Below, in pieces: positions 31,651 to 44,331 of a stretch of DNA of 64,000 bases. Each line of letters begins with the position of its first letter. The stretch's first letter is position 1. The notes beneath the pieces were generated by a model, which saw only the letters and a program-made list of their open reading frames with translations, was not told where the DNA came from and made no database searches. Origin of the DNA: Ceratobasidium sp. AG-K (taxonomy: Eukaryota > Basidiomycota > Agaricomycetes > Cantharellales > Ceratobasidiaceae); NCBI GenBank assembly GCA_037039685.1, contig JAWNGF010000003.1, forward strand, positions 5,374,571 to 5,438,570, read 5' to 3'. The position numbers and the translations under genes were made by a program.

Positions 31651-32271
31651 TGGCACCAAGAACTCCCAAGGACCTGGGAGCAAATGACAGTTTTATAGAT
31701 GGCCTGTACATCAACACAGATCTGGCTGAACCAACATGTGTCACCTGTTGGTGCAGAACAATGTGACTATTGAATCTCCCATTCATTGCATGTCAGTGTG
31801 TGCTATCTCAACCAAGTGAGAAATCTTGGTTGGCACTTGAGGTCTCATGGTGCCTGGGACTATCTCAGCAGTCTCTGGAGTGCTCTGGCTTGCTTGTAAG
31901 CACTCAGGAGACAAATGAGCAAAAGGCTTGTTTCTGCTTGTAACACTTGGTGTGCACTCACAAACCATCATGAGCTTGACAAGGTAGCTCCCGCCATCAC
32001 AAGAGCTCACAAGCCAAACAAGATTTCTTGCTTTTGCTTGAGATGGCAAGTTACTGGATCATCTGTGGGTCCTGCATGTATCTCAATCTCAGTTTTAAAC
32101 ATGTTCAGCTTGGCATCCCATTGAAACCCTGCTTTCACTGTGCCTTGCAACCTACTTCTGCACCTTGGTTAGTTCAGGCATTGTGGCCACCCCGAATGGT
32201 AAATCCCATTGACAATTCAAAATTGCTTTATTCACTTCTCCTACAAGGCATTTACTCCACTTCCAACGGGC
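31651..32271. other. No gene seen; edge of the repeat island
   Basis: Short open frames on both strands lack start context and family likeness. Composition changes from island-like to gene-like near 32,200, just downstream of the APS kinase stop codon. Confidence 0.4.
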
Positions 32272-33119
<848 letters not shown>

Positions 33120-33339
33120 TTAAATTCGAGAGGAGTGCAAGATAATGGTTGAGAAGATTCGGCTGTGCATCGGCCGTGCTCGGCCATTCGTTTTTGTGCT
33201 CGTCACGCCATCGTTGAGAGAAATCGTCGGCTTAACCACGTGACAGCCAATATAACTTTTATTTTTAAAACGGCCTCACGTGCTCTCCCGATACTTCATT
33301 CGTCCATTTGCAATCTGTCATCATCTATCCTAAACTGTC
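33120..33339. promoter_or_regulatory. Shared divergent promoter, APS kinase and cyclophilin
   Basis: Only 220 bp separate the two start codons, so both promoters must lie here or overlap coding sequence. No clear TATA box is seen; a CACGTG sits at about 33236-33241 (CCACGTGACAG), an E-box type site. In fungi CACGTG-type sites are bound by Cbf1-like factors that act on sulfur genes, which would suit the APS kinase side, but binding is inference. Confidence 0.45.
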
Positions 33340-34388
33340 ATGACTGCGACTCGCCCGATTGTGTTCATGGACATTAACATTGGAGAGACGCCGGCCGGCC
33401 GTCTGAAGATGGAACTGTTCAGTGACATTGTACCAAAGTATGTTACACTCGCCTCACCCCTCGAGTAATTTTCACATGTCAATCAGGACTGCAGAGAACT
33501 TCCGACAACTGTGCACAGGTGAACATCGGTGGGCCACTCTTCTAAACGCTCTGCGCGAACCAGTATAAAACTTATTGATCATTATCGACCAGCGTCAATT
33601 CACGGCCTCAGGGATATAAAGGCGCCACATTCCATCGGTACGAAAATACCTGAGTATAGGCAGATTCGCGTCACTGACCCCAACACAGTGTGTAGGTAGC
33701 TCACATTTCGCCAGCTCAACCACACTGAACGGTTTTTTCTTTACAGCGTCCGGGACTTTATGGTGCAAGGTGTGTCCCATCCCGTATCGTCAACTGGACT
33801 ATCGGCCAACATTACTGTTTCTAGGGGGTGACTTTTTGAACGGTGATGGAACCGGTTCATTTTCGATCTACGGGGATAAATTTCCAGTAGGTTCTACATT
33901 TTCTTGCAGCGTTGCATTTGAAGCTCTCACTTCGTCTAGGACGAGAGTTTCCAGATAAAACACACAGGTCCCGGACTACTGTCAATGGTAGGGGCCATCT
34001 GGTGTGGCTCGATGTCATGCTGATCCATCACGCAAATATAGGCCAACTCTGGTCCAAATACCAACGGATGTCAGGTACGCCCTATGGCCTGAGGATATGT
34101 GCAATTTTCTAAGCCAGTACAGTTCTTTATTACAGCAGCACAGTGCGACTTTCTCGACGGGAAACATGTAGGTTTTTCCACTATTCAATGACCCTTGATT
34201 TCACAGTATTTGTCAAGGTGGTCTTCGGCAAAGTCATCGACGGAATTCTAACCCTCCGGAAGATTGAAAACGTCGCTACTGGTCCGAATAACCGACCAAA
34301 ACTTACCGTTAAAATCACAGGTAGCTAGATCCTCCACATTGCTTTTCGCTAGCTCATGCCCCATTTATCAGAATGTGGTGAGATGTAA
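33340..34388 (+). CDS. PPIH: PPIH-type cyclophilin (peptidyl-prolyl isomerase), 10 exons
   Basis: A single-domain cyclophilin that catalyses cis-trans isomerisation at proline; the H class works with the U4/U6 snRNP. Exons: 33340-33437, 33487-33528, 33593-33637, 33747-33769, 33825-33886, 33940-33987, 34042-34074, 34123-34167, 34218-34320, 34372-34388. The translation gives PIVFMDINIGETPAGRLKME, FMVQGGDFLNGDGTG, HTGPGLLSMANSGPNTNG and LDGKHVVFGKV, all family hallmarks. The usual active-site arginine of F-H-R is kept. The last exon is 17 nt and gives the H-type ending CGEM; without it the frame would stop early at ITGS. Length, about 177 residues, fits. Confidence 0.9.
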
Positions 34389-34689
34389 ATGATGTACTGC
34401 GTTGCTTGGGTTCAAATTATACTGCTTTGTGATCATTTCTTGGCTGCAACACTCCGTTCTATCTCAAATTGAGGCGGTACCAAGGTTCCTGATTCAAAAA
34501 TACCAACGGTGTTTCTCGCCGAGTCCACGCAAGAAATCACGTGCTTCCAAGGTCCCATTGAAGCGTGCGTTTCCGATAGACACCCAACCGTCGCCTCTTT
34601 ACATCAAGTTTTTGCATTCCTCGTCCGCACACTCTTTCCGGACGAACCACATCTGCTAATTGCCGTTGTCATCTAATATTCCACCACTA

Positions 34690-36231
34690 ATGCTCTCGCA
34701 AGCTTTACTTACAACGCTTCTTGCCGCTCGGGCGGTCAGTGCCCAGACTTACACCATTGCGCAGGACTTTAGTGGCTCCAAGTTGTGAGTACTGAATCTC
34801 TGTTTATCGTTTGCCGCTCAGACGAGAGGGTTGTTAATAGCTTTGACGGATGGACGTTTACCAACGGCAACGACGCCAAGAACTATGGTAACGTTGCGTG
34901 AGTCGCCCTGCACTATGCCTAAACTTAGCTTACCAAGCCTTGGCCAACGTTGAAGCTATCTCCCCAAGGATGCCGCCATGGCACAGCAGCTTGCCTATGT
35001 TAACCCCGGCGGCAACGCAATCATCAAAGTTCGTTTCGTCGTCCAGATTGTTGCATGGGCTAATACCCCTCTAGGTCGATAACACCACCGTCGGAAACCC
35101 CAATGACTCAGCTTATGGCCGCGCTTCGGTTAAGATGAACACGACGGAGCCGTTTACCAAAGGCAGCCTAGTAGTCATGGATGCGCTACACTTTCCCTAC
35201 GGTGTGAGTTTTTTTGCTTGCGGTTTTATCCCATCCGAGCTGACTGGGTCCCCCAGTGTTCCGTCTGGCCCGCGTATTGGAGCCAGGGAAGCCCCGAAGA
35301 CGCGTGGCCCACCTATGGTAAGTTAGACCCCTTTATTTAGATCCCAATCTAACTTGCTCCCGCAGGCGAGATTGACATTGTCGAGAACGTGAACCTCGCC
35401 CCCGTTAACCAAATGGCGCTGCACACATCCCAAGGTTGCACATTGGCGCCCGATACCCAGGTGACGGGCAAAATCGTTTCCAACGACTGCTACAACAACA
35501 CCAATGGCAATCAGGGATGCATTGTCCAAATGCCGGAGAACTCGTATGGTGCGAGCTTTGCCCAGTAGGTCTAATTGTGTGTTCCCCGGGGCAACCATCT
35601 GACTGTCTGAAGGAACGGAGGGGGCGTGTATGCTCTCGAGTGGTCATCTACCGGCAACGGAATTCGTGCATGGTTTTTCCCACGAAGCACGATCCCTGCC
35701 GACATGACGAGCCCGCATCCTGATCCTAGCAAATGGGGAACTCCCACTGCCGCCTGGCCCGAGAGCGGCTGCGATTCAAGCAAGCATTTTGGCCCCCAGA
35801 CACTCATTTTCGTAAGTATAGAACCAGTGTTGTTGCTTTACATGCTTACTCTGTTGCCAGGACATCTCCATCTGCGGAGCATGGGCTGGCCAAGCCGATA
35901 CTTTCCAAGCCACTTGCCCCAACCAGGGCTCATGCCTGGATCTAGTTCGCAACCCTCGCAACTATGACACTGCTTACTTTGAGATCGCCTACGTGAAAAT
36001 CTACAGCGAGTACGTTTGAAATCCTTATTATGGAGGTCACGGACACTCATTAACTTCATGTACAGCGGATCTTCGAGCAACGCCCCGACTTCTGGAACTA
36101 AAACCCAGTCGACCGCGACCTCGACTAGTACCGCCGGTGCGGTCAACGGGGCCACTCGTCGCCTGAGCAATCTTCTGCCTATGGTTGCATCAGTGCCCTT
36201 GCTATTCATGGGAGTTTGGGTCTTGGCATAG
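34690..36231 (+). CDS. GH16 endo-beta-glucanase, secreted, GPI-type tail
   Basis: A glycoside hydrolase family 16 protein, expected to cut beta-1,3(1,4)-glucan in fungal or plant walls. The signal peptide is MLSQALLTTLLAARAVSAQT. The mature start YTIAQDFSGSKFFDGW-like region is spliced by short introns (first after about 34781). The catalytic motif GEIDIVEN (E-x-D-x-x-E) is at about 35365-35390, with upstream YWSQGSPEDAWPTYG. Later blocks are MALHTSQGC, GGGVYALEWSSTG, IRAWFFPRS, FDISICGAWAG and FEIAYVKIYS. The C-terminus has a Ser/Thr-rich linker, a small-residue cleavage region (GAVNGA) and a hydrophobic end (LLPMVASVPLLFMGVWVLA), the pattern of a GPI anchor signal. At least seven introns; the stop is at 36229-36231. 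Confidence 0.9.
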
Positions 36232-36555
36232 GTGTTTGAACTCGATTTTCAGTCCAATGTTATCCTGTCGGGGGCCGCCCGTTTGTTCGCACCGCCTGAG
36301 TCTTGCTAGATTAATATACACGCCTCTTACCTCCTGTAAGTGTATGTGTTTACAACCATGTTCAATTGCCCTACACGGAACGATGGCCGGCCCGGCCGGG
36401 GTTTAGGCTCCTCGGTCAATATGTCTAAAAGAGGAAATTTACGTGAAGTGTGGACCGATTTGGCAAGTTTACATCGACAGAGCTTCGAATATTATCAATC
36501 ACGTTTGTTTTTAACCACGCGACTCCAAGACTTGCTCTTGGCCGAAACCTCCACC

Positions 36556-38610
36556 ATGGATACTCGGACGACACCAAGCATGGAATTAGGCACTGTTGGC
36601 CCAATCTCTCCTTCCTGGACAGGGCCCGAGAAAACGGCCACGGAACAGCTTGAACACGCGGGGTCAAGGAGTACTCCACCTGCATTCGGCGCCACAATCG
36701 CTGGACAACCAGCCATCGTCGACATTGACGATGATGATTTGTTCCCGGAAGGCGGTCGCGGTTGGTTCGTTGTCCTTGGGTGTTTTATGCTGTCATCGTA
36801 AGTGGATCCCATCAGTGGTAAACCCGCCCATGAGATGAACTTGCCATATTTGCTTCTACCCATACAAAGTATGACTCTCGGTGCGTCATTTCACCCCATC
36901 TGCTTTCTTTTTGAACTGACTTTGTTTGTCACCAGGATTTGGGTAGGTTGATTCGCGTTTGTAATACTTTCAACCTGATCGTATGCTGCAGGCTTTGCTG
37001 GGGAGTATTTCAGGAGTACTACAGTCATAGTATACTTGCAGGGACTTCTACATCCGTGCTTGGTTTACTGGGCTCGACGCAAGGAGCGGTATGTGTTTTC
37101 TCTGCTACTGCTGCTCGCACACCGACAGGACAATTCACACCCAGGTGGGGACCGTTTCGTCCCTGTTTATCGGGAAACTAGGTGATAAGTAGTAAGTACT
37201 TGACTCACAATTGTGATCGATCTCATTTTGCGATTACATAGTGGATACAAGGTACTTCTCACATTCACCTCGGGATATAACAGCTTCTTGACCCCACTAA
37301 GCGCTTCACCGCCCTCGCGGTTGTTTGCTCCGTAGGACAACTGCTCGGCGCTGCATTCAGCTCTAAGCTATGGCACTTCTTTCTAGCCCAGGTATTACCT
37401 CGGCCACGTCGGGTGACCTCGTACTGAACTATCGGACTACAGGGTGTACTACAAGGTCTTGCTACCGGGCTATGCTTTCCGTTCGTCCTGGCCTATCCCG
37501 CTCAGTGGTTCAAGCGTCGACGTGGGCTTGCCACAGGAATCGTTGCTGCTGGGAGCTCATTTGGTACGTGGGGACCGATTGGGCCAGAGAGTATTTAACT
37601 AACCAATGATAAGGGGGCGGAACTGCTACCCTTATTATTCGTGCAATGCTCACGCATATATCCTTTCGAAACACGCTTCTGATATACGCCGGTGTCCATC
37701 TTGTTCTAATGTCTATCGCGGTGCATACAACCTGTTCTATAGACTTATAGCGCTGGCTAATCTTATTTACCCAAAGGTTTCCCTTGTGAAAGAAGGGCCA
37801 GGCGGAGCAGCCGCTCGTGCCGCCCGGGGTAGGGTTGGGTGGGTTGACAAACAATTAATCAAGGATCCTGTTTTTTGGTGTACAACCACATCCCTCGGGT
37901 TGAGCATTTTTGGATTTTTCAGCCCGTACTTTTTCATGCCCGTAGGTTTCAAACTCATAAACCAGTGACGCTCACCTTTACAACTCCTTAGACATATGCT
38001 GCCGCAAGGATACCTTCTCTCTCCGCCCAGTATACCGTGCTACCGTCATCCATCATGAACTTTACCTCTGCTCTGGGTCGCTCGCTCATCGGGCTGGTTG
38101 CTGATTCGATCGGGCCAGCCAATGCATTTGTCTTGGCGATTCTCATCAGCGCACTGAGCCAAATTTTGATTTGGAATTTCGCATACAACTATGTTACAAT
38201 CATGGTATTTTCCGTCGCCTTTGGTGAGTGATAGCACGTCCCTAAAACGGCCAACTCCCAACTAAACCTACGCTTAACAGGTGCTACCGGAGGATGTTTC
38301 CTCTCGCTGATGACACCGCTTGCCGCACAACTTTTTGGAACTAAGAACCTTGCTGGACTTACTGGCACTTTCAATGTTTTTATGACGCCCGGAAATCTCG
38401 CGGCCGCACCCTTGGCGGGGCTAATCCTCAGCGCTGCCGGAGGCAACTGGCACGCTCCGATTTCTTACAGCGGCGGTGTACAGATCGTTGCCATTTGCAT
38501 CATGTTATACGGTACGTGCCACTCCAGCTGCGAATCTCTGATCGTCAATTACTTGACCACTCGTTCCAGTCCGCCTAAAACGACAACCCGTTTTGAGAGC
38601 CAAGTTTTGA
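36556..38610 (+). CDS. MFS transporter, monocarboxylate-permease type
   Basis: A membrane transporter of the major facilitator superfamily, SLC16/MCH-like. Start MDTRTTPSMELGTVG; a polar N-terminus of about 65 residues leads to FPEGGRGWFVVLGCFMLSSM, the usual entry to helix 1 (P-x-G-G-x-G-W). Then GLCWGVFQEYYSHSILAGTS, STSVLGLLGSTQGAV, FKRRRGLATGIVAAGSSFGG, a central loop, and the second helix set (LIGLVADSIGPANAF, LTGTFNVFMTPGNLAAAPLAG, ending LRAKF at 38610). Exons 2 and 3 are only 11 nt (36870-36880) and 7 nt (36936-36942) by my reading. Substrate cannot be told; fungal homologues include riboflavin and monocarboxylate carriers. Confidence 0.85.
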
Positions 38611-38744
38611 TCAAGCACCCAAACACAGCTTTCTGGCAGAGATCCAACATCTTACTATATGTACTATTGTTTGAAAAATGCATGCATGTAGAGGCATAAG
38701 GCAGTAGCAATGCAGTTTGTAACATGAACGACTCGGAACCGTTA

Positions 38745-40155
38745 TCAAATCTTCGATGCATAGACTGTGTGGTAATGCATAACCTGCCAGAACTCACAGG
38801 ACGCGCTCTCCCTTAGCCCAGCGTCAATCAAACTGTCAGTCTCCAGTTCGCTCATGCCCTGTTGCCTAAATAGCAACCCAAAGTTCCTCCAGTTTGACTC
38901 TCCGATTTGCTGCACAATCTCGCCAATGGCGCGTAGACGTGGAGAAGGGTGCCAGGGAGCAGTCGGTAAGATGTATGAGGCAGCGACAATATCCCGAAAT
39001 CCACTTGCATTCGGAACACTAGCATAATGTTGTGACTGACGTGTTTCTGTTTGGGTTTGAAACCCATCTGGTTTTGTTCCACCAGCCCGCCACAAAGAAG
39101 ATTCCGGAGCCAACAGCCCAGGGAGTTCGCGCCACATATAAACGCGGATTAATTGGGCGAGGAGCGAGTCCCGTAGGAGAGTCATACCATGGCACATGAC
39201 GGGAAACGAGCGCTGAGCGGGAACGACGTGCGGGCCGGGGTAAAGCACTTCACCCGGGTGTGTGGGGTTTGACTGGCACAGGAGTAATTGGCTCTCCAGA
39301 CTGACCGAGTGTGCTAGGGGCCTACCTTATCGGGCGCCGTGTATTCGTATACTTCGACTTCAATCTGGCCGTAGAGTAAAAGTCCGCCTGGCCGGAGAAC
39401 ACGGGATACTTCACGTAGAAAGGCAGGATAATCACGTATCTAAATTTAACCCGGAGAGGGTTACTTGTCAGGGCCACTGGAAACGCCACATGAGCCTTGA
39501 CGCACTTGGGTGACAGTTCGGCGGGTGTGAACTACATCAAAAGACTCGTCCGGCTCGGTCAACCCATTGTAAACATCATAAACTTCGAAAGTGATGTTTG
39601 CCCTCGGAGCATGGGGTACGAGTGGGATCATGTCCAAGCTCACAAAATCCACGTGGGGAAACTCGGTAGCCATTTCCTGCGCCCTGTGCGGTGCCTAGAA
39701 TGACGTGAGTGGTTTCGGGGAGTGGTAGGCAGCTTACCAGGTCCCATCTGCGGTAAAAACGTCAAGGACCCGTTTTCTTCGGGAAGGGTCGGGCGATAGC
39801 ACAGACTCAACTGGGCCGAAGTAATTAGATCCGATCAATAGCTTGAGATAGCAATGTTGCAGCTCGAGGCGTGCAGCCTCGCCATTATCGAGTGGCACAA
39901 AGGACGGTATCTTTTCATCTGCGGGATACGCTCGACCATAGAACTCGCGAAAATATTCTGCGTTCTGTTAGTCCGGTGGTGGGCAGGGCGGGCGGGGCAC
40001 TGACTGCTAACTTCCATCGAACCGAGAGTGCTCATCGAGCAAGTAGTTGTGTCTGACGACACCGAAGTAGCGTCGCTAAGCTCCGGATCCTCTTGGTGTC
40101 CCAACCAATATGTGTCCGAGTTATCCCGGGCATTGGATTGAGGCTCTACGGGCAT
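38745..40155 (-). CDS. SAM-dependent methyltransferase, class I, unknown substrate
   Basis: The start MPVEPQSNARDNSDTYWLGH is at 40155. An acidic, Ser/Thr-rich N-terminus is followed by YFREFYGRAYPADEK-type sequence, RRKRVLDVFTADGTW (motif I position), MATEFPHVDFVSLDMIPLVP, then EPDESFDVVHTRR, FLREV-like and LRPGGLLLYGQIEVEVYEY-type sequence with short introns. The C-terminal part (39248-38745) is in one frame and ends MHYHTVYASKI. The fold matches the large fungal family of secondary-metabolism-type methyltransferases. Motif I reads DVFTADG where a G-x-G-x-G loop is usual. There is no biosynthetic neighbour, so no pathway is suggested. Shares a 261-bp divergent promoter with eIF2B gamma. Confidence 0.78.
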
Positions 40156-40416
40156 GTGGTGGTTGAGGGGAGCGAAGAAGCCATGGTTGGTGCAGTTGTG
40201 GTTTGGTCCGGATGATGGCTGTGGCTACCAAAGGGTTCCTGGGTTCGAACAACGTTGGGATCTACAGTCGCAGATCTCGGTGAGGTGCATGTGCAACAGC
40301 CTTGTGTCTAATCACAGGGTGGCGCTCCCAACTCACGTGCTGGATGGGTGTTCCCGGCGGCTACCTCGGTTGCTGACTAATACCAATCGAGTCAGTTTAA
40401 TTTGGACAACCATAAT

Positions 40417-42282
40417 ATGTATGCTGCAGATGATCAGCTCGAGAATCCGACCCCGCGTAAACGCGAATTTCAGGCCGTAGTTCTTGCAGGATATGGTGCC
40501 AAGTGAGTCATATGTGTGTACTTTCCTTGCTCATAATATGACCGGAATTTAGCCTTCAACCCCTGACTAACGCATCTGGCGGAAATACGGCATCCAAGGC
40601 ACTTTTGCCCGTGGGGAATCGCCCCATGATTTCTTATGTTCTTCACTGGGTAGAAGAGTGTGGCATCTCTGGCAAGTCGTATCCTAACTTGGCGCTTTCG
40701 TCCTTACATGCTGCCCACAGATGTGCTAGTGGTTTGTCCCTCGGTTCTCAAACAAGAGATCTCTCATCACCTGCATCGATCCGAGTACTCCAACATGCAG
40801 CTTGACTTGAAAAGTGTTGATGAAGATGATCTATCGATCACAGGCACTGCCCAGGTCCTACGTGCTATTGAGAGCAGCGGTCAAGGCAAGGGTCCTTCTC
40901 GTACCGTTTATGTATTTTCTCACCGCCCTATTTTAGCTAGATATAATCGTTTTACCCTGTGACTTTATGCCACCACCAGGTCTATCGCTGACAAAGCTAT
41001 TGAATGCCTTTCGGGAAGACGTAGACGAGCCTGTCGCCGCCGTACTTTTATACGAAAGGCAAATTCCGGCGGATGGCAAGGACAAAGGTGCGATTTGTCT
41101 GGTGAAACCTTAGCACTATTGACCGTTCCGTAGGCCCCAAGCTCACGGTTGGGCTTGATGAAACTTCCCAGACATTGCTATACATCGATGGTGATGATGA
41201 TGACGATGAAGATCTAGAAGTGCATATGGGTCTCACGACAGAGTGTGTATTCACTAGTATTTCGGACTGAAACTTGCGTTGATTCTATAGCCAGATTCCC
41301 CAAAGCTCGGTTTACAACTCGATATCTTGATTCACACGTCTATGTACTGCGGCGATCTATCCTGGGCATCCTGCGGGAGCACCCTGGCCTACTGTCCTTT
41401 CGCGAGGAATTCCTGCCATGGTTATGCAAACTAGGCTATCGGCGGAGCAAGCGCGACCGCTGGGGGCAAGGTAAGCATGCAAACTTCGCAATAATAACAA
41501 CATTGAAACATCCCTAATATATAGCCTTGAAGCCCCAGGATCCTGCATTTAAGCTAGCAGTTTTACACACAACTGTGCACATACACCGGGACCCCTTGAC
41601 AGGAATGATCACGACAGCTCCGACGTCCCCCGAAATACCCCAGCCATTTGAAGAAGAGGCTTCTCATCAAAGTCCCAAACCCGCAATTAACCGCCCGCTG
41701 CGTACCGCTTATGTCGTACATCGAGCTCAAGATGGTTTTGCGGGACGGGGTAACACAGTGAGCGGCTACATGGAAATGAATCGACAGGTGCCCTGCCGTC
41801 TGGTCATCATCTATTTCGAAACTTGGCTAACGGCTTGAGCAGGCGCTAGCCCAGTTGGCAGCCAAGCATCACGAACGTGGTGCTAAACCCTCCGCTGCAG
41901 GTGACTCTATCGTTCCGACCAGCGCGACGATTGGCGAGCGCGCATCCATAAAACGTTCGGTAATCGGTGAACATTGTAGGATTGGCAAAAACGTCAAGAT
42001 CCAGGGATGCATCGTCATGGACCATGTTGAAATTGGCGACGGGCGCGTATTTGCTATTCCCCAATCCATGGTCCTCGTTAATCCGTATTTTAGAGCAAAA
42101 CTGGATAACTGCATCGTTAGCCGACTCTGCCAAATTGGAGAACGTACAGTTTTGAAGGATTGTGAGATTGAGACCGCATACCGGGTCCCGGCCGACGGTA
42201 TGTGCATCATTCAGTTTGCCCTTGACGCTGATAGCATACCAATTCAATAGCGAATATCAAAGGTGAAAAACTCGAATCTTAA
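40417..42282 (+). CDS. GCD1: Translation initiation factor eIF2B subunit gamma
   Basis: Part of the catalytic eIF2B gamma-epsilon pair that exchanges GDP for GTP on eIF2; cytosolic. Start MYAADDQLENPTPRKREFQA at 40417, then VVLAGYGANLQPLT and SKALLPVGNRPMISYVLHWV, the nucleotidyltransferase-like domain. LPTDVLVVCPSVLKQEISHH and GTAQVLRAI follow, then an acidic stretch (DDDDDEDLEVHMG). The last part (about 41860-42282) is a left-handed beta-helix of hexad repeats (SATIGERASIKRSVIGEHCR, IGKNVKIQGCIVMDHVEIGD) typical of the family. About eight introns. The last exon gives ADANIKGEKLES and stop. Confidence 0.9.
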
Positions 42283-42478
42283 ATCTCGCAAGTTCGTCAA
42301 GAGACTCATATTCTGACGTGATAACGGAGCAATTCTGGCACCCTATTATGCAAGGGGACTAGATGCGCACACCAGGGACGAAGAATATTGTTGTTTTTCG
42401 GTCACATTTGCAAACTCCATAGAAACATGTAGTAAACATGTAATACTTGTTATGAAATTATTCGTTACCTGCTCGCAC

Positions 42479-43814
42479 TTAAAGACATTGAGAGTAGAAC
42501 TGCCGAGAGTAAAGGTAAGTTTGATTGCCGAATTTCTGTGGTATCTTACTTACGTCGTTAAGCTTAGTACACTTGTACGGCGAGATACAAGTAGTTGCCC
42601 CCTACCAAACGCGGTTACTCAACCATCGTTACACGATTTATTTGACTTACAGTCCATCCGTTACCACCACACTGCGCATATTGCGCTGCACCACCAGTCG
42701 ACGGTGTAGTAGTTGTCGCAGGGGCCGAAGTTGTAGTACTTGTTCCAACCCTGGTGGTAGAGGTTGGGCTGGTGGAAGTGACTGGGGTCGTGTTGTTGAC
42801 GCCGGTAAATCCAGGATAGATGCGTGGTCCAGGGACGGTGTATGTAGTTTGGGACTTTGCGGCTTCGCTATAGATCTGTACGATGTTGTATTAGATTCAG
42901 GGTCGACTGGGTTGGAAGTAAACTACTTACATCAATCGTTACGCCAGGGTCAGAAGCTACAACAGACTTGAGTACTGTATATTCATTGTAACGTCGAAGC
43001 CACCGACCTTTCCATGCACCCGGAATGGAAACTAGATATTCACTAGTTGGGAATGCGGTTCCGCTGCCTGTCACTTGTAACTGGGCGCACTCAGGATAGA
43101 ACTGGGGTGTATTGGATTGATGAAGCGCAAGCGTTTCCCAGCGAATGAGGTAGTGCCCCGCTTTCAGGTTGGATGGGATGACGGTATCCCATTTCAGATT
43201 CGCCATGAGCAAGCCGTTCGCCCACTTCCCCGTGTAGACGGTGCCGCTTATGAGACCCAACTCGTAGATCTTGAACTATGTGTAAAGCTGGAATAAGCTG
43301 TTGGAACCGTTTGGTTACTGGCCCACGTACCCATTGAACAGACGCGCTGCTTACGCCAGTGCATCCAGTGGATGGGCACGCAGCAAGGTAAACGGTGTAG
43401 GGACCCTCAGCATGTGTCCATTGTGAATATATCGACGTAATGGTTTGGCCGGCTAATTCTTATGTGAGCCTCCATTCCTTACAAGGTTGAAAGCTTCAGT
43501 ACGAACCAGCAATTGTAAGCGTCTGCTGCCCGGGACCTGAACCACCGGCATTATTACAATGTAAAGTGGAGGCTACGGGGTTAAGGATTGGGTCGTAACT
43601 CGAGTACGGGCGGCCAGCGGTAACCTGCCCTGCAGCAGCGAGGAACGGCTGCCAGCTTTTCAATGCACGGGTGAGTATAGAATTGTAGCGGTTTGCAGCG
43701 TAATTACCCTTGATAAGTTGTGCCGCCTATAGCGATGCCGGTGACACCGCCGTGAGCGACGACTGATCCAATGCTGGCTAAAAGCGCCGAGAGAGTAAGC
43801 GAACGTCGGTACAT
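42479..43814 (-). CDS. AA9 lytic polysaccharide monooxygenase with CBM1
   Basis: A secreted copper enzyme that oxidatively cuts cellulose or related glucans. Start MYRRSLTLSALLASIGSVVA at 43814 is a signal peptide; the mature protein begins HGGV, whose N-terminal histidine is the copper ligand. Further hallmarks are GRPYSSYDPILNP, LHCNN, GHYLIRWETLALHQ (second histidine) and QFYPECAQLQV (Q-x-Y active-site motif). A Ser/Thr-rich linker leads to a CBM1 at the C-terminus, encoded over three exons: QCGGNGWT, then TTCISPYKCTKLND, then FYSQCL and the stop at 42479. The CBM1 directs binding to crystalline cellulose. A paralogue without CBM1 lies at 58257-59274. Confidence 0.92.
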
Positions 43815-44331
43815 GCCTGGAGGGGAATTAGATGTATCCCGCGATCAACCGCAGGTTTTATATCTCTGAGGCCAACAGGGTACTAAGTTGAGCTTGCGGG
43901 ATGGTTTCGCCTGAGCACATGCCGAAGTCCAAGGTAGAATGTCGGGACGTAAGTTGTCAGGTCACTTCGATGTGGAAAGAGAAGTAGACCGCTTTGATAC
44001 AACGCTCGATTTGTCAATAGTACTACCGAGGAGAAAGTTTGCATCTCTGTCGGGAAGCCCCCAAAGAAGCCAAAATTAGCCTGCAAGAACTCTAGTGGGC
44101 CACGCTCCCGGAGGATTCTCGCAATGGCGACCTGGTGACCAGACATTACCGGAATAATGGCTCGGCGGTGGGGTGCGTCTCCTCGCATGTGACTGTGTAA
44201 AGGAGACATGCTATCAAAGCATCACTCTGTCTTTGACCTAAGTTAGGCCGTGGCGGCTTGAAATTCCGAGGATTAGCAATCCCATGACGAGTGGGCTATG
44301 TCATGTGACCAGGTTCAGACCTATCTCCACC
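43815..44331. other. AA9-ERCC1 intergenic region
   Basis: 517 bp between divergent start codons. A minus-strand open stretch at 43883-44209 lies in the AA9 promoter and shows no family likeness. The GGTGACCAGAC/TGTGACC and GCATGTGAC-type motifs near 44130-44200 may be regulatory; nothing firm. Confidence 0.4.

Noticed and set aside
33120..33187. Upstream in-frame ATG for APS kinase at 33187
   Set aside because: The conserved start [10 protein letters not shown] is at 33119; the extra 22 residues do not resemble the family and would lie in the shared promoter.
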